From assembly GCF_017086365.1 (NCBI RefSeq), contig NZ_CP070969.1:3286001-3350000 (forward strand): DNA of 64,000 nt, in the 5' to 3' direction. Origin of the DNA: Paenibacillus tianjinensis. GTDB lineage: Bacteria > Bacillota > Bacilli > Paenibacillales > Paenibacillaceae. Position numbers and translations under genes: made by a program. The notes under the pieces are model-generated. The model did not search any database, was not told the origin of the DNA, and saw only the letters and a program-made list of their open reading frames with translations. Positions 34,843 through 43,839 of this stretch are shown piece by piece (position 1 is the first letter of the stretch; each line of letters starts with the position of its first letter).

Positions 34843-35427
34843 ATGTGCCCCCGTACTAAAGAACAAAATGAGCGCATACGGATGCAGCGCCGAGAACAGA
34901 TCCTGGACTTCGCCGCGCGCGCCTACTTCCGCACCGGCGGCAGCTTTGATATTCGCGACGTCGCTCGCGAGGCCGAGCTCGGTTACGGCACGGTATACCA
35001 TTATTATCCTAACCGGCATTTACTGATAGAAGAGGTGCTGGACAGCGGCTTCGAGCGATGCGAGCAAGCACTTGCAGAATGGTCTAACCTCAGCCGCAGC
35101 ACCTCGGATAACAGGCAGCTATTGACGTATTGCAAGATGCTGCTCCGGCTGTGGCTGTCGGATGCCCGCGCATATCTCGTCTACAAAATGGCGGCGGAAC
35201 AATATTCAGGCTTGCCTGAGAAAGATCGGCATCCCGCTCAGAGACGATTCATGGAACAGCTGTACCTTCCGCTCAAATCGATCGCGCAGCGCGAAGACGA
35301 CAGCGTAGACTATATGCTTGCCGTGCTGGTTGGCTGTTGCGGGGTGCACTACTATGCGGGTACTTCCGAGCTGGACGTCAATCGAATCGCCCAGCTTGCG
35401 ATGCAAGCTATTACGAAGGAGTATTGA
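34843..35427 (+). CDS. TetR-family transcriptional regulator (194 aa)
   Basis: TetR-type N-terminal HTH: RREQILDFAARAYFRTGGSFDIRDVAREAELGYGTVYHYYPNRHLLIEEVL, at about residues 13-63, followed by a helical ligand domain. ATG with AGGAGG 11 bases upstream. The reading frame is clearly richer in G and C at third positions than its neighbours, as is the following map gene, a sign that the pair came by transfer. The stop is 8 bp before map. Confidence 0.88.
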   Translation: MCPRTKEQNERIRMQRREQILDFAARAYFRTGGSFDIRDVAREAELGYGTVYHYYPNRHLLIEEVLDSGFERCEQALAEWSNLSRSTSDNRQLLTYCKMLLRLWLSDARAYLVYKMAAEQYSGLPEKDRHPAQRRFMEQLYLPLKSIAQREDDSVDYMLAVLVGCCGVHYYAGTSELDVNRIAQLAMQAITKEY

Positions 35428-35435
35428 TAACAACC

Positions 35436-36182
35436 ATGGTCATCTTAAAAAGCAAGCATGAAATCGAAGGCATCCGCAAGGCATGCCAAGTGGTGGCCGA
35501 ATGCCACCGTACGATCGCCCCGCTCATCAAACCGGGTATCACGACGAACGAGATAGAGCGCATATTCGAGGACATTATCTTGAAGCACGGCGCCAAGCCA
35601 TACACGAAGGGCTACAAGGGCTATCCATATGCGACCTGTGCCTCCGTCAACGACGTGATCGCACATGGCTTCCCTACAGATAAACCGCTTGAGGAAGGCG
35701 ATATTGTGACGATCGACACGGTCGCAGAGCTCGACGGCTGGCTCGGTGATTCAGCCTGGAGCTATGCGGTTGGTGAGATCTCGCCAGCGGCCGAGAAGCT
35801 GATGCGCGTCACCAAGGAATGCCTTGACCTCAGCATCGCGCAGGCCCAGCCCGGCAATCGGCTCGGCGATGTGACGAGCACGATCCAGCGGCATGCCGAA
35901 TCGAACGGCTTCGGCGTCGTGCGCGACCTTCTCGCCCATGGCATCGGCCGGGACCTGCACGAGGAGCCGACCTATATGCATGTCGGTAAGCCCGGCAAAG
36001 GCCTCCGCATCAAGGAAGGCATGGTGTTCACGATCGAGCCCATGATCACCGAAGGCACCTACTATATGTCAATCGATCCGGACGGCTGGACCGCCCGAAC
36101 ACTGGACCGCAAGCTCGCCGCCCAATATGAGCATACAATCGCCATTACTGCTGAAGGTCCACAAATCCTGACTGCGCAATAA
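35436..36182 (+). CDS. map: Type I methionine aminopeptidase, extra copy (248 aa)
   Basis: Removes initiator Met from new proteins. The metal ligands are visible along EGDIVTIDTVAELDGWLGDSAW (two Asp), HGIGRDLHEEP (His), FTIEPM (Glu) and YEHTIAI (Glu), with AHGF carrying the substrate-side His. Not in a ribosomal-protein cluster, so likely a second map as in Bacillus. The ATG at 35436 lies 14 bases after AAGGAG, which is long. A TTG at 35424 is in frame but too close to it. Operon with the tetR gene, same GC-rich codon use. Confidence 0.92.
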   Translation: MVILKSKHEIEGIRKACQVVAECHRTIAPLIKPGITTNEIERIFEDIILKHGAKPYTKGYKGYPYATCASVNDVIAHGFPTDKPLEEGDIVTIDTVAELDGWLGDSAWSYAVGEISPAAEKLMRVTKECLDLSIAQAQPGNRLGDVTSTIQRHAESNGFGVVRDLLAHGIGRDLHEEPTYMHVGKPGKGLRIKEGMVFTIEPMITEGTYYMSIDPDGWTARTLDRKLAAQYEHTIAITAEGPQILTAQ

Positions 36183-36190
36183 AATCATTA

Positions 36191-36224
36191 GAGGCCGGCC
36201 AGCGAAATGGCCGACCTCTTTTTT
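36191..36224 (+). terminator. Terminator of the tetR-map operon
   Basis: GAGGCCGGCCA (36191-36201) pairs with TGGCCGACCTC (36208-36218) over 11 positions with one mismatch, followed by six T's. Confidence 0.85.
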
Positions 36225-36294
36225 GCGGGCCACGCATAGCCTCTTTCTTCCTCTGATGCATTCGTTTGATTTCACACCCAGCCATCGTCATGGG

Positions 36295-36657
36295 TTAAGT
36301 TGTGAGATCATCAATCGCTTGAACAGCCAGTTCCAAGGCCTTTATTCTTCGCTCCAGCAGTGTTCTTTGCGGACTACCCGTCTTTGACTTCGCATAACTG
36401 TTTTGAATAGATGGAAATAAACCTGCGATCACCTTGCGGGCTTCTGCTAAATCTTCCTGTATGTAATGATGAGGCCCTTGATTCCAGACGTGTTCCAGCA
36501 CGGCTAAACCGATGGAAACAGCTTTAAGCCGTTTCTTTACGAGGGTAGTATTGGCACCATTTTGAGTCATTTGAGACAAAGCATTTTCCAGCTTACGGAT
36601 GGTCGATTGTAAAGATTTAATGGATTCCAATTGATCTGCTTGTGATACATTTTCCAT
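36295..36657 (-). CDS. Hypothetical helical protein (120 aa)
   Basis: I do not recognise this protein. It looks all-helical and soluble. An N-terminal Gln/Leu/Ser-rich helix (LESIKSLQSTIRKLENALSQM) fits a coiled coil. A second half has VKKRLKAVSIGLAVLEHVWNQ and a similar LERRIKALELAVQAIDDL at the C-terminus. These two segments look like an internal duplication of one helix. The ATG at 36657 has AAAGGA upstream, and an earlier in-frame ATG at 36708 falls in the glgA terminator. Single gene. Confidence 0.6.
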   Translation of the reverse strand: MENVSQADQLESIKSLQSTIRKLENALSQMTQNGANTTLVKKRLKAVSIGLAVLEHVWNQGPHHYIQEDLAEARKVIAGLFPSIQNSYAKSKTGSPQRTLLERRIKALELAVQAIDDLTT

Positions 36658-36692
36658 GCGGGTACTGTCCTTTCTTAGATTCTGTTGATTTG

Positions 36693-36739
36693 CAAAAAAA
36701 GAACACACTGCTAAGATTTGATCCTGGCGGTGTGTTCTT
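36693..36739 (-). terminator. Leftward terminator of glgBA
   Basis: AGAACACAC (36700-36708) and GTGTGTTCT (36730-36738) form a 9-bp stem. On the minus strand seven T's follow. It lies between glgA and the hypothetical helical gene. Confidence 0.75.
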
Positions 36740-36773
36740 CTGCTTTTGAGGTGTGATCGTTTTTTATTATAAG

Positions 36774-38198
36774 CTATTCCGTAATGTTATCGTAGATGTC
36801 GATGTACTGCTGTGCGGAAACGCTCCAGCTGTAGTCACCGGCGAAGGCGTTTTTCGTAACCTTTTTCCAGTGCTCCGGTTTGTGGTAGTAGGATACGGCC
36901 CGGCGCAGTGTATACATCATATCGTGGGCGTTGTAATCCTTAAAGGTGAAGCCGTTGCCCTCGCCTGTCTCCTCGTTATAGGCATGAACTGTGTCGTTGA
37001 GCCCGCCGGTTTCGCGTACGACCGGAATACTTCCATACCGCAGGGCCAGAAGCTGGCTGATGCCGCAAGGCTCAAACTTGGATGGCATCAGGAAAATGTC
37101 GCTTGCCGCATAGATTTTACGGGATAACGCGTCATTGAACAAAATCTGGGAAGAAAGCTTGGTCGGATAACGCCATGCCGCCTCGCGGAACCATCGCTCA
37201 TAGGATTCGTCACCTGTCCCCAGCAGCACGAACTGGATATCGTCATAATACAGCAGCTCATCGAGTACCCGTGTCAGCAGATCCAGGCCTTTGGAATCGA
37301 CCAGCCGTGTAACCATCGCAACCATCGGAATGTAGGGTGCCACCGGCAGACCCAGTTCCTGCTGCAGACCCAGCTTGTTCTCGGCTTTTTTAGCCAGATT
37401 TGAGCGATATTTCGTAAAGATTTTGCTGTCCGTATTCGGATTGTAGCTCTTGGTATCAATGCCGTTTACGATTCCGCTCAGGCTGTCGGCACGGGAATTC
37501 AGAAGCCCATCCAACCCGTAGCCGTAATATGCTGTACGGATCTCATCCGCATACGTCGGGCTGACCGTAGTGACATGATCGCTGTGGACGATTCCGCCCT
37601 TCATGTAATTCACGTTGCCGTAATACTCTACGCTCGTAAAATAACTGCTGTCCAGACCGAGCAGTTCTCCCAGCACTGAATACGGGAAAATGCCCTGGTA
37701 CAGCAGGTTGTGAATAGTGAATACCGTCCGCATGTTGCTGTAGAAAGGAATATGGCGGTAGTGCGCCTTCAGGAGCAGCGGAACAACGGCAGCATGCCAG
37801 TCATGGCAGTGCAGCACATCAGGCTGGAAATCAATATGCGGCAGGCACTCCAGCACCGCGCGGTTAAAAAAGGCAAACCGTTCACCGTCATCCATATATC
37901 CGTAGATGCCGTCCCGGCCAAAATAATATTCATTATCGACAAAATAAACAGGAATGCCGTCATAAACGATCTGTTCAATGCCGCAATATTGATTGCGCCA
38001 GCCTACAGGCACATCGAGTACAGCCACAGGCTCCATCTGCGAGCGGAATTGTTCCGGAATCCCTTTATATTTAGGCAAAATCACCCGTACATCCACTCCT
38101 GCACCCTTAAGCGCCTTGGGTAAAGCTCCAATGACATCGGCCAGACCTCCCGTTTTGATAAACGGATGGGCTTCGGCGGCGGCAAATAAAACTTTCAT
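36774..38198 (-). CDS. glgA: Glycogen synthase GlgA, ADP-glucose type (474 aa)
   Basis: GT5 glycosyltransferase that extends alpha-1,4-glucan with ADP-glucose. Seen: KTGGLADVIGALPKAL with Lys15 of the KxGGL motif, HCHDWHAAVVPLL, FTIHNLLYQG, and in the C-terminal Rossmann domain MPSKFEPCGISQLLALRYGSIPVVRETGGLNDTV, the nucleotide-sugar site. ATG with GGGGGA. Downstream of glgB in the same operon, 31 bp apart, and divergent from glgC. Confidence 0.96.
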   Translation of the reverse strand: MKVLFAAAEAHPFIKTGGLADVIGALPKALKGAGVDVRVILPKYKGIPEQFRSQMEPVAVLDVPVGWRNQYCGIEQIVYDGIPVYFVDNEYYFGRDGIYGYMDDGERFAFFNRAVLECLPHIDFQPDVLHCHDWHAAVVPLLLKAHYRHIPFYSNMRTVFTIHNLLYQGIFPYSVLGELLGLDSSYFTSVEYYGNVNYMKGGIVHSDHVTTVSPTYADEIRTAYYGYGLDGLLNSRADSLSGIVNGIDTKSYNPNTDSKIFTKYRSNLAKKAENKLGLQQELGLPVAPYIPMVAMVTRLVDSKGLDLLTRVLDELLYYDDIQFVLLGTGDESYERWFREAAWRYPTKLSSQILFNDALSRKIYAASDIFLMPSKFEPCGISQLLALRYGSIPVVRETGGLNDTVHAYNEETGEGNGFTFKDYNAHDMMYTLRRAVSYYHKPEHWKKVTKNAFAGDYSWSVSAQQYIDIYDNITE

Positions 38199-38229
38199 TC
38201 AGATTTTCCCCCTTCGTTGTACGAATTCT

Positions 38230-40158
38230 CTATTCCAAAACTGCTTTGGACTTGCGTCCCGCCTTCTTCAGGACCAGAAAACTAAGCGGCGGAAGCGTCA
38301 GCTCCAGGCTGTTCAGCTGGTTATGCCATTCTTTCTTGGTGCTCTTCAGCGGTTCATTATGAATCCCGGAACCCCCAAACTCGATGTTCTCCGAGCTGAA
38401 AATTTCTTCATACGTACCCGGCCGCGGAACGCCGATCCGGTAATCACGCCGTTCCACCGGCTGAAAATTAATAATGATGAGCAGGGTATCTACAGGCTTC
38501 TTGCCTCTGCGGATATAGGAAACCACACTTTGGCCATTATCGTCTGCATCAATCCACTGGTAGCCTTCCATATCATGATCCAGCTCCCACAGCGCCTTCT
38601 CCGTCACGTAGAGTTTGTTAAGTGCAGCTGTAAAAGCAAGCATCCGGCGGTGGCTTTCGTAATCCAGCAGCAGCCAATCGAGCTGCTCCTGATCCTTCCA
38701 CTCGATAAACTGTCCAAACTCACCACCCATAAACAGCAGCTTCTTGCCGGGATGGGAGATGTGATAACCCAAGAGTACCCTGAGTCCGGCAAACTTTTGC
38801 TCATAGGATCCGGGCATTTTGTCTAGCAGTGATTTCTTGCCGTGTACGACTTCATCATGAGACAGCGGCAGAGCATAGTTCTCGGAATAGGCGTAGCAGA
38901 TGGGAAAGGTCAACAAATTATGATGATAGGGCCGGGCCCCGAAATCATGTTCTATGTAACCCAGTGTGTCATTCATCCAGCCCATATTCCATTTGTAATT
39001 AAACCCCAGGCCGCCTTCATGTACAGGCGCAGTAACGCCCGGCCAGGCGCTGGATTCCTCAGCCATCATCAGTGCTTTTGGATAGTAATGGAAAATGGCC
39101 TTGTTCAGCTGCTGAATGAAACTAATCGCCTCCAAATTCTCCAGTCCCCCGTTCCGGTTGCGCCGGTACTGGTGGTCCCGCTTCTCAAAATCGAGACGGA
39201 GCATGCTTGTCACCGCATCTACACGCATTCCGTCAATGTGATAAACATCGAACCAGAACAGTGCATTTGAGATCAGGAACGAGACAATCTCCGGCTTGCT
39301 GAAATCAAAGGACAGGGTTCCCCAGCCCGGCTTCTCGGCCAGCATTGGATCAGCATATTCGTACAGCGGAGTTCCGTCAAACATTCTGAGGCCATGTGCA
39401 TCTTTGGCAAAATGCGCCGGAACCCAGTCCAGAATAACACCGATACCGGCCTGGTGAAGATGATCAATGAGGTACATCAGCTCCTGCGGCTCTCCATAAC
39501 GGCTGGTTGCAGCGAAATATCCCGTTCCCTGATATCCCCATGATAAATCATAAGGATGTTCGGCGAGCGGCATAAATTCCACATGGGTATAATTCATCTC
39601 CACCAGATAGGGGATCAGCAGATCACTCATCTCACGGTAGGTATAGAATTCACCGTCCTCCTTCTGCTTCCAGGTGCCGAAATGCATCTCATAAATGTTC
39701 ATCGGCCCGTTGTATGGAGCTTTGTTCTTCCGCTTCCACTGATTGTCGCCCCAGCTATAGCCGCTGATATCCGCAACAACGGAAGCCGTGGCCGGCCGCA
39801 CCTCTGCCTTAAACGCGTAAGGATCTGCCTTCAAAAAGCTTGCACCTTCAGCGGATACAATCCTGTATTTGTAAAAAGTTCCCGGCTCTATTCCCGGAAA
39901 AAAACGACTCCAAAATCCTGAATCGGGTATCTTATATAACGAGTCCACGTCCTGCGTTCCATCCCAGCCGTTATGATTACCAGCCAGTCCTACATATGTC
40001 GCATGAGGAGCCCACACGGTAAAGCGTACGCCCGTCATTCCTTCTTCAGCGGCAATGTGCGCGCCCAGCATCGTATAGCTGCGATAATTCGTGCCCTCAT
40101 GGAACAGGTAAATATCATCAGATGACGGGAGGTTTACTGTCTTAAGTATGTCAGGCAA
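38230..40158 (-). CDS. glgB: 1,4-alpha-glucan branching enzyme GlgB (642 aa)
   Basis: GH13 enzyme that makes alpha-1,6 branches. The N-terminal CBM48 (GVRFTVWAPHATYVGLAGNHNGWDG) is at about residues 43-67. Catalytic regions: EFMPLAEHPYDLSWGYQGTGYFA, nucleophile Asp314 in DGMRVDAV, Glu in MAEESSAWPGVT (367-368) and PLSHDEVVHGKKSL. TTG start with AAGGTGG upstream. First gene of glgBA, with 217 bp to divergent glgC, which should carry both promoters. Confidence 0.96.
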   Translation of the reverse strand: MPDILKTVNLPSSDDIYLFHEGTNYRSYTMLGAHIAAEEGMTGVRFTVWAPHATYVGLAGNHNGWDGTQDVDSLYKIPDSGFWSRFFPGIEPGTFYKYRIVSAEGASFLKADPYAFKAEVRPATASVVADISGYSWGDNQWKRKNKAPYNGPMNIYEMHFGTWKQKEDGEFYTYREMSDLLIPYLVEMNYTHVEFMPLAEHPYDLSWGYQGTGYFAATSRYGEPQELMYLIDHLHQAGIGVILDWVPAHFAKDAHGLRMFDGTPLYEYADPMLAEKPGWGTLSFDFSKPEIVSFLISNALFWFDVYHIDGMRVDAVTSMLRLDFEKRDHQYRRNRNGGLENLEAISFIQQLNKAIFHYYPKALMMAEESSAWPGVTAPVHEGGLGFNYKWNMGWMNDTLGYIEHDFGARPYHHNLLTFPICYAYSENYALPLSHDEVVHGKKSLLDKMPGSYEQKFAGLRVLLGYHISHPGKKLLFMGGEFGQFIEWKDQEQLDWLLLDYESHRRMLAFTAALNKLYVTEKALWELDHDMEGYQWIDADDNGQSVVSYIRRGKKPVDTLLIIINFQPVERRDYRIGVPRPGTYEEIFSSENIEFGGSGIHNEPLKSTKKEWHNQLNSLELTLPPLSFLVLKKAGRKSKAVLE

Positions 40159-40313
40159 ATCATCACCACCTTATTGTATAGGATGCACCTATAACATTAC
40201 CCGAATGTTGGGCGTTTGAAAATGATTTATAAGGCAAAAACAGGGTTTCTCTGAATAAAGAAAATTATTCTGTAATTTTTCCTGCTGTACAGCAATATAT
40301 TTCACCTATGTCG

Positions 40314-40347
40314 TTTCAAGCGCTTGTAGTGAGTTTATATTACAAGC
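40314..40347 (+). promoter_or_regulatory. glgC promoter region with palindromes
   Basis: A -35-like TTTCAA (40314-40319), 16 bases and a -10 TATATT (40336-40341) precede glgC. The palindrome CAAGCGCTTG (40317-40326) covers the -35. It resembles the core of a catabolite-response (CcpA) site but lacks its outer G and C. A second inverted repeat, GCTTGTA (40322-40328) / TACAAGC (40341-40347), brackets the -10. Both are candidate operators. Confidence 0.4.
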
Positions 40348-40375
40348 ATTGACAAAAAAATGGGAGGGATAACAA

Positions 40376-41602
40376 ATGAGTAAAAAAGAATGTGTCGCCA
40401 TGCTGTTGGCAGGCGGGGAGGGCCGGAGATTGGCTCCCTTAACTTCCACTATGGCAAAACCCGCAGTCCCTTTCGGAGGACAGTATAGAATCATTGACTT
40501 TCCCCTCAGCAATTGTGTGAATTCCAAGATAGATACCGTTGGCGTACTGACACAGTACGAAGCGAACTCTTTGCATCAGCATATCGGGTCAGGTGAGCCA
40601 TGGGGGCTTCATTCCAAGCCAGATCAGGGAGTAAAGCTGCTGCCTTCCGGAGTAGAAGGCCGTGACACTTATACGGGAACAGCAGATGCCATCTATAAGA
40701 ACATTGATTTTATTGACAGCCATAATCCGGAACATGTGCTGATTCTTTCAGCTGATCATATTTATCATATGGATTATCGCAAAATGCTCGATTATCACAT
40801 CGGCAAATCCGCTAAGGCAACCATTTCAGTCATGGAGGTTCCTTGGGATGAAGCCAGCCGCTTCGGTGTGATGAATGTTAACGAAGAACTCCAAATTTCC
40901 GAATTTGCGGAAAAACCGAAAGTGCCGCAAAGTAATCTTGCTTCGATGGGAATTTACTTGTTCGAGTGGGCTTACCTGAAGGATCATCTGCTCCGCGATG
41001 CCGCTAATCCGGCCTCCAGCCATGACTTCGGGAAAGACGTTATTCCGACGATGCTTGACGGCAATGATCAGTTATTTGCTTACCGCTTCAAAGGATACTG
41101 GAGAGATGTCGGCACCGTAGACAGCCTCTGGGAAGCCCATATGGACCTTCTGCAGGAGGATGACAACGGCTTTAAGCTGGATAATGCCCAGTGGCCGATG
41201 TACAGCCGGGCCCGCCGTAACAAACCGGCAGCTGTTAAACCGCGCGTTCAGATCAAAGCAGAGGATTGCTTAGTGAATGAATCTTGCCTGCTCGAAGGCA
41301 GCCTGCAGCGTTCTGTGATCTTCGGGGGTGTAGAAATTGGCAAGCTTAGCCGGATCCATCACAGTATTGTAATGCCGAATGTCCGCATCGGGCGCGGCGT
41401 CCTGATTGAGAATGCGATTATTGGCGAAGGTGCAGTCATTAAGGACGGAGCAGTCATCAAAGGAAGCAGCGACAATATCGTCGTTGTCGGCCCTCATGAG
41501 ATTGTGGCCGCTAAACCTGTTATTCGTACACAGCCTTCCCGTCTGCTGCAAGAGGTCTATGAGAAGACCGGCAGACTCCGGGCCGAAGGGCTTCCTTCTT
41601 AA
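40376..41602 (+). CDS. glgC: Glucose-1-phosphate adenylyltransferase GlgC (408 aa)
   Basis: Makes ADP-glucose from ATP and glucose-1-phosphate, the committed step for GlgA. Seen: the N-terminal [35 protein letters not shown] nucleotide site, [27 protein letters not shown] (substrate Lys) and [18 protein letters not shown]-terminal left-handed beta-helix with hexapeptide repeats follows. ATG with GGGAGGG. No glgD follows, so it is probably a homotetramer. Divergent from glgBA. Confidence 0.95.
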   Translation: MSKKECVAMLLAGGEGRRLAPLTSTMAKPAVPFGGQYRIIDFPLSNCVNSKIDTVGVLTQYEANSLHQHIGSGEPWGLHSKPDQGVKLLPSGVEGRDTYTGTADAIYKNIDFIDSHNPEHVLILSADHIYHMDYRKMLDYHIGKSAKATISVMEVPWDEASRFGVMNVNEELQISEFAEKPKVPQSNLASMGIYLFEWAYLKDHLLRDAANPASSHDFGKDVIPTMLDGNDQLFAYRFKGYWRDVGTVDSLWEAHMDLLQEDDNGFKLDNAQWPMYSRARRNKPAAVKPRVQIKAEDCLVNESCLLEGSLQRSVIFGGVEIGKLSRIHHSIVMPNVRIGRGVLIENAIIGEGAVIKDGAVIKGSSDNIVVVGPHEIVAAKPVIRTQPSRLLQEVYEKTGRLRAEGLPS

Positions 41603-41632
41603 GCCTCTTCTTCCTCAGCATATTCAATTAAT

Positions 41633-41679
41633 AAAAGGGCTGAATTACCGGTCTTGCCGACCGGTAATTCAGCCCTTTT
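41633..41679. terminator. Strong bidirectional terminator after glgC
   Basis: A perfect 21-bp stem (41633-41653 with 41659-41679) with a 5-base TTGCC loop, starting AAAAGGGCTG and ending CAGCCCTTTT. It serves glgC and the convergent histidine-kinase operon. Confidence 0.92.
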
Positions 41680-41713
41680 AGCCATATCTTAGATTCAGGA
41701 GCAGACGCTCTAA

Positions 41714-43144
41714 TTATTCGTAGACATCCTCCGGAAGAGCCGGTGCTGCCGGACGCTCCTCGGTGAGCGGCAGAATAACAGTCACCTGTGTACCTTTGCC
41801 GAGCTCACTGTCCATTTCCAGCTTACCGTTATGAAGCTCCACAATCTGCTGGGATATTGCCAGCCCGAGTCCGGTCCCTCCATTCAGCGCATCAACCTGG
41901 AAAAACCGGTCACGCACCCTGGAGAGATGCGCTTCGCTGATGCCGATTCCGCTGTCCCGCACGATTACAGCCATTTCACTGACTGACAGGCGCTGGGCGG
42001 ACAGGACGATACTGGAATCCTCCGGAGAAAATTTCACGGCATTGTCGACAAGATTGAGGAATACCTGCTTCAACCGGTTCGGATCACCTTTGATATAGAT
42101 CGTATCCTCACACTCCAGCACCAGATGAATCCGCTTCTTCTCCGCTTTGGCCCATATATTCAGGATCGTCTCCTGCAGCACTACCTTAATGTCCATCAGA
42201 ACGATGGAGAGCTTCATTTCATTCTGCTGCAGCTTCGAGAAGTCCAGAATTTCTTCAACGAGTCCGATAAGACGGTCACTTTCCTTGGAGATAATCCCCA
42301 TACCCAGCTTGGTCTCTTCCGGATCGTAGCCGCCCGAAATCAGCGTCTCACTCCAGCCCTTGATACTGGTGAGCGGTGTCCGCAGCTCATGTGAAATCGA
42401 AGAGATAAAGTCGTCCTTGATCTGATTGCTGCGGATAATCTCATCCGCCATATAGTTGAGCGTAGAAGCCAAATCACCGATTTCATATCTATAGTTACCT
42501 TTGATGCGGGCGGTGAACCTCCCCTTCGCCATTTGGGCCGAAACCGCGGTAATATTATTCAGCGGCTTAACGATCGAATTGGCCAGGCCGAAGCTGAACA
42601 GGACTACAATCACCATTACCGCCGCACCGATGCCGATGGATGCCAGTGTAAGGTTCAGCAGATCTTTATCAATCCGCTCCATCGAGGTGAGATATCTGAT
42701 GACATACTTGTCGCGGCTGCTGACCTGAATCAGCTTGGAAACAGCCATTACACTTTCATTCGTTCCCGCTTGTCTGCCTACCCACCGGCCGATACTTCCG
42801 CCTACCGCTTCAGGTACGTCACTGGTAGTTATGGTGCGGTCAGGCTGAAAGCCTGTTGAACTGGTAAGGATATCTCCGCTGGTTGACAGGACTTCCAGCT
42901 CTGTATATTCCATGCTGAAGAAATCGAGCACTTTTTGCAGCTGATTGGGCGACCGCTCACCCGAAATTTCATATTTCAGGAATTCTTCCGCCGTGCTGAT
43001 GTGGGTCGTAATCTTACTGTACACGCTATCGTAATAATACGTCCGGATTGCCAGCAGGAAGATAACCTCAACGAGGAGAAGCGCCACAAAGACTACCAGA
43101 ATATAGTGCAGTACAATCTGTCTGCGCATCCCCTTCTTGATCAT
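41714..43144 (-). CDS. Sensor histidine kinase (476 aa)
   Basis: Membrane kinase. TM1 is near residues 11-34, a periplasmic-type sensor segment of about 130 residues, and TM2 (LASIGIGAAVMVIVVLFSFGLA). HAMP domain (SIVKPLNNITAVSAQMAKGRFTARI), HisKA with the phospho-His in SSISHELRTPLTSIKGW, then HATPase with NLVDNAVKFSP (N box), VRDSGIGIS (G1) and GGTGLGLAIS (G2). The ATG at 43144 overlaps the response-regulator stop (ATGA) and follows GGAAGGG. Last gene of a four-gene operon. Confidence 0.94.
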   Translation of the reverse strand: MIKKGMRRQIVLHYILVVFVALLLVEVIFLLAIRTYYYDSVYSKITTHISTAEEFLKYEISGERSPNQLQKVLDFFSMEYTELEVLSTSGDILTSSTGFQPDRTITTSDVPEAVGGSIGRWVGRQAGTNESVMAVSKLIQVSSRDKYVIRYLTSMERIDKDLLNLTLASIGIGAAVMVIVVLFSFGLANSIVKPLNNITAVSAQMAKGRFTARIKGNYRYEIGDLASTLNYMADEIIRSNQIKDDFISSISHELRTPLTSIKGWSETLISGGYDPEETKLGMGIISKESDRLIGLVEEILDFSKLQQNEMKLSIVLMDIKVVLQETILNIWAKAEKKRIHLVLECEDTIYIKGDPNRLKQVFLNLVDNAVKFSPEDSSIVLSAQRLSVSEMAVIVRDSGIGISEAHLSRVRDRFFQVDALNGGTGLGLAISQQIVELHNGKLEMDSELGKGTQVTVILPLTEERPAAPALPEDVYE

Positions 43145-43839
43145 TGTCCTTGACCCTTCCATTTATAGCCGTGCCCCCATACAGTCTGCAGGTATTCAGG
43201 CTCCGACGGATTGTTTTCGATTTTTTGGCGCAGCCGGCGGATGTTCACATCCACAATCTTGGGATCCCCCATGTATTCCTTACCCCAGACATGATCCAGC
43301 AAGGAATCGCGGCTGAGCGGCGTGTTTTCTTTCTCCAGGAAAAATTGCACCAGTGAAAATTCAGTTGGTGTCAATTCGATGGCTTCCCCGCCGCGTTTGA
43401 ACTGCTTAGAGATCAGATCAAGTGTAAACGGACCGGAATGGAAGGACACCTTCGCCGACTGCTCGCGGTGCACGTTAACCCGGCGCAGCAAAGATTGAAT
43501 ACGGGCAATCAGCTCCGTCGGACTGAACGGTTTGCTGACATGGTCATCTGCTCCTACGGAGAGCGCGTAAACCTTATCCTGTTCCTGCACCTTTGCCGTC
43601 AAAAAGATGATTCCAAGCCGCTCGTTGGTTTCCCGGATACGCCTGCACACCTCAAAACCGTCGATACCCGGTACCATAACATCCAGCAGCGCGATATCAA
43701 TATCGGGTACTGTAGTCAGCTTATGCAGCGCTTCGTTGCCGTCAGCCGCCTCCAGCACTTCAAATCCGTTGCGTTTAAGATTAATAACAATAAAACTGCG
43801 GATAGATTCTTCATCCTCCAGAATAAGTACCTTACTCAT
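43141..43839 (-). CDS. OmpR/PhoB-family response regulator (232 aa)
   Basis: The receiver domain has the acidic pocket LEDEE (residues 7-11), phospho-acceptor Asp53 in LLDVMVPG, Thr in FLTAK and Lys in SKPF. The C-terminal winged helix is seen in ELTPTEFSLVQFFLEKENTPLSRDSLLDHVWG and VDVNIRRLRQKIE. ATG with GGAAGGG. Overlaps the lipoprotein gene upstream by 8 bp and the kinase by 4 bp, so translation is coupled. Confidence 0.95.
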   Translation of the reverse strand: MSKVLILEDEESIRSFIVINLKRNGFEVLEAADGNEALHKLTTVPDIDIALLDVMVPGIDGFEVCRRIRETNERLGIIFLTAKVQEQDKVYALSVGADDHVSKPFSPTELIARIQSLLRRVNVHREQSAKVSFHSGPFTLDLISKQFKRGGEAIELTPTEFSLVQFFLEKENTPLSRDSLLDHVWGKEYMGDPKIVDVNIRRLRQKIENNPSEPEYLQTVWGHGYKWKGQGQ

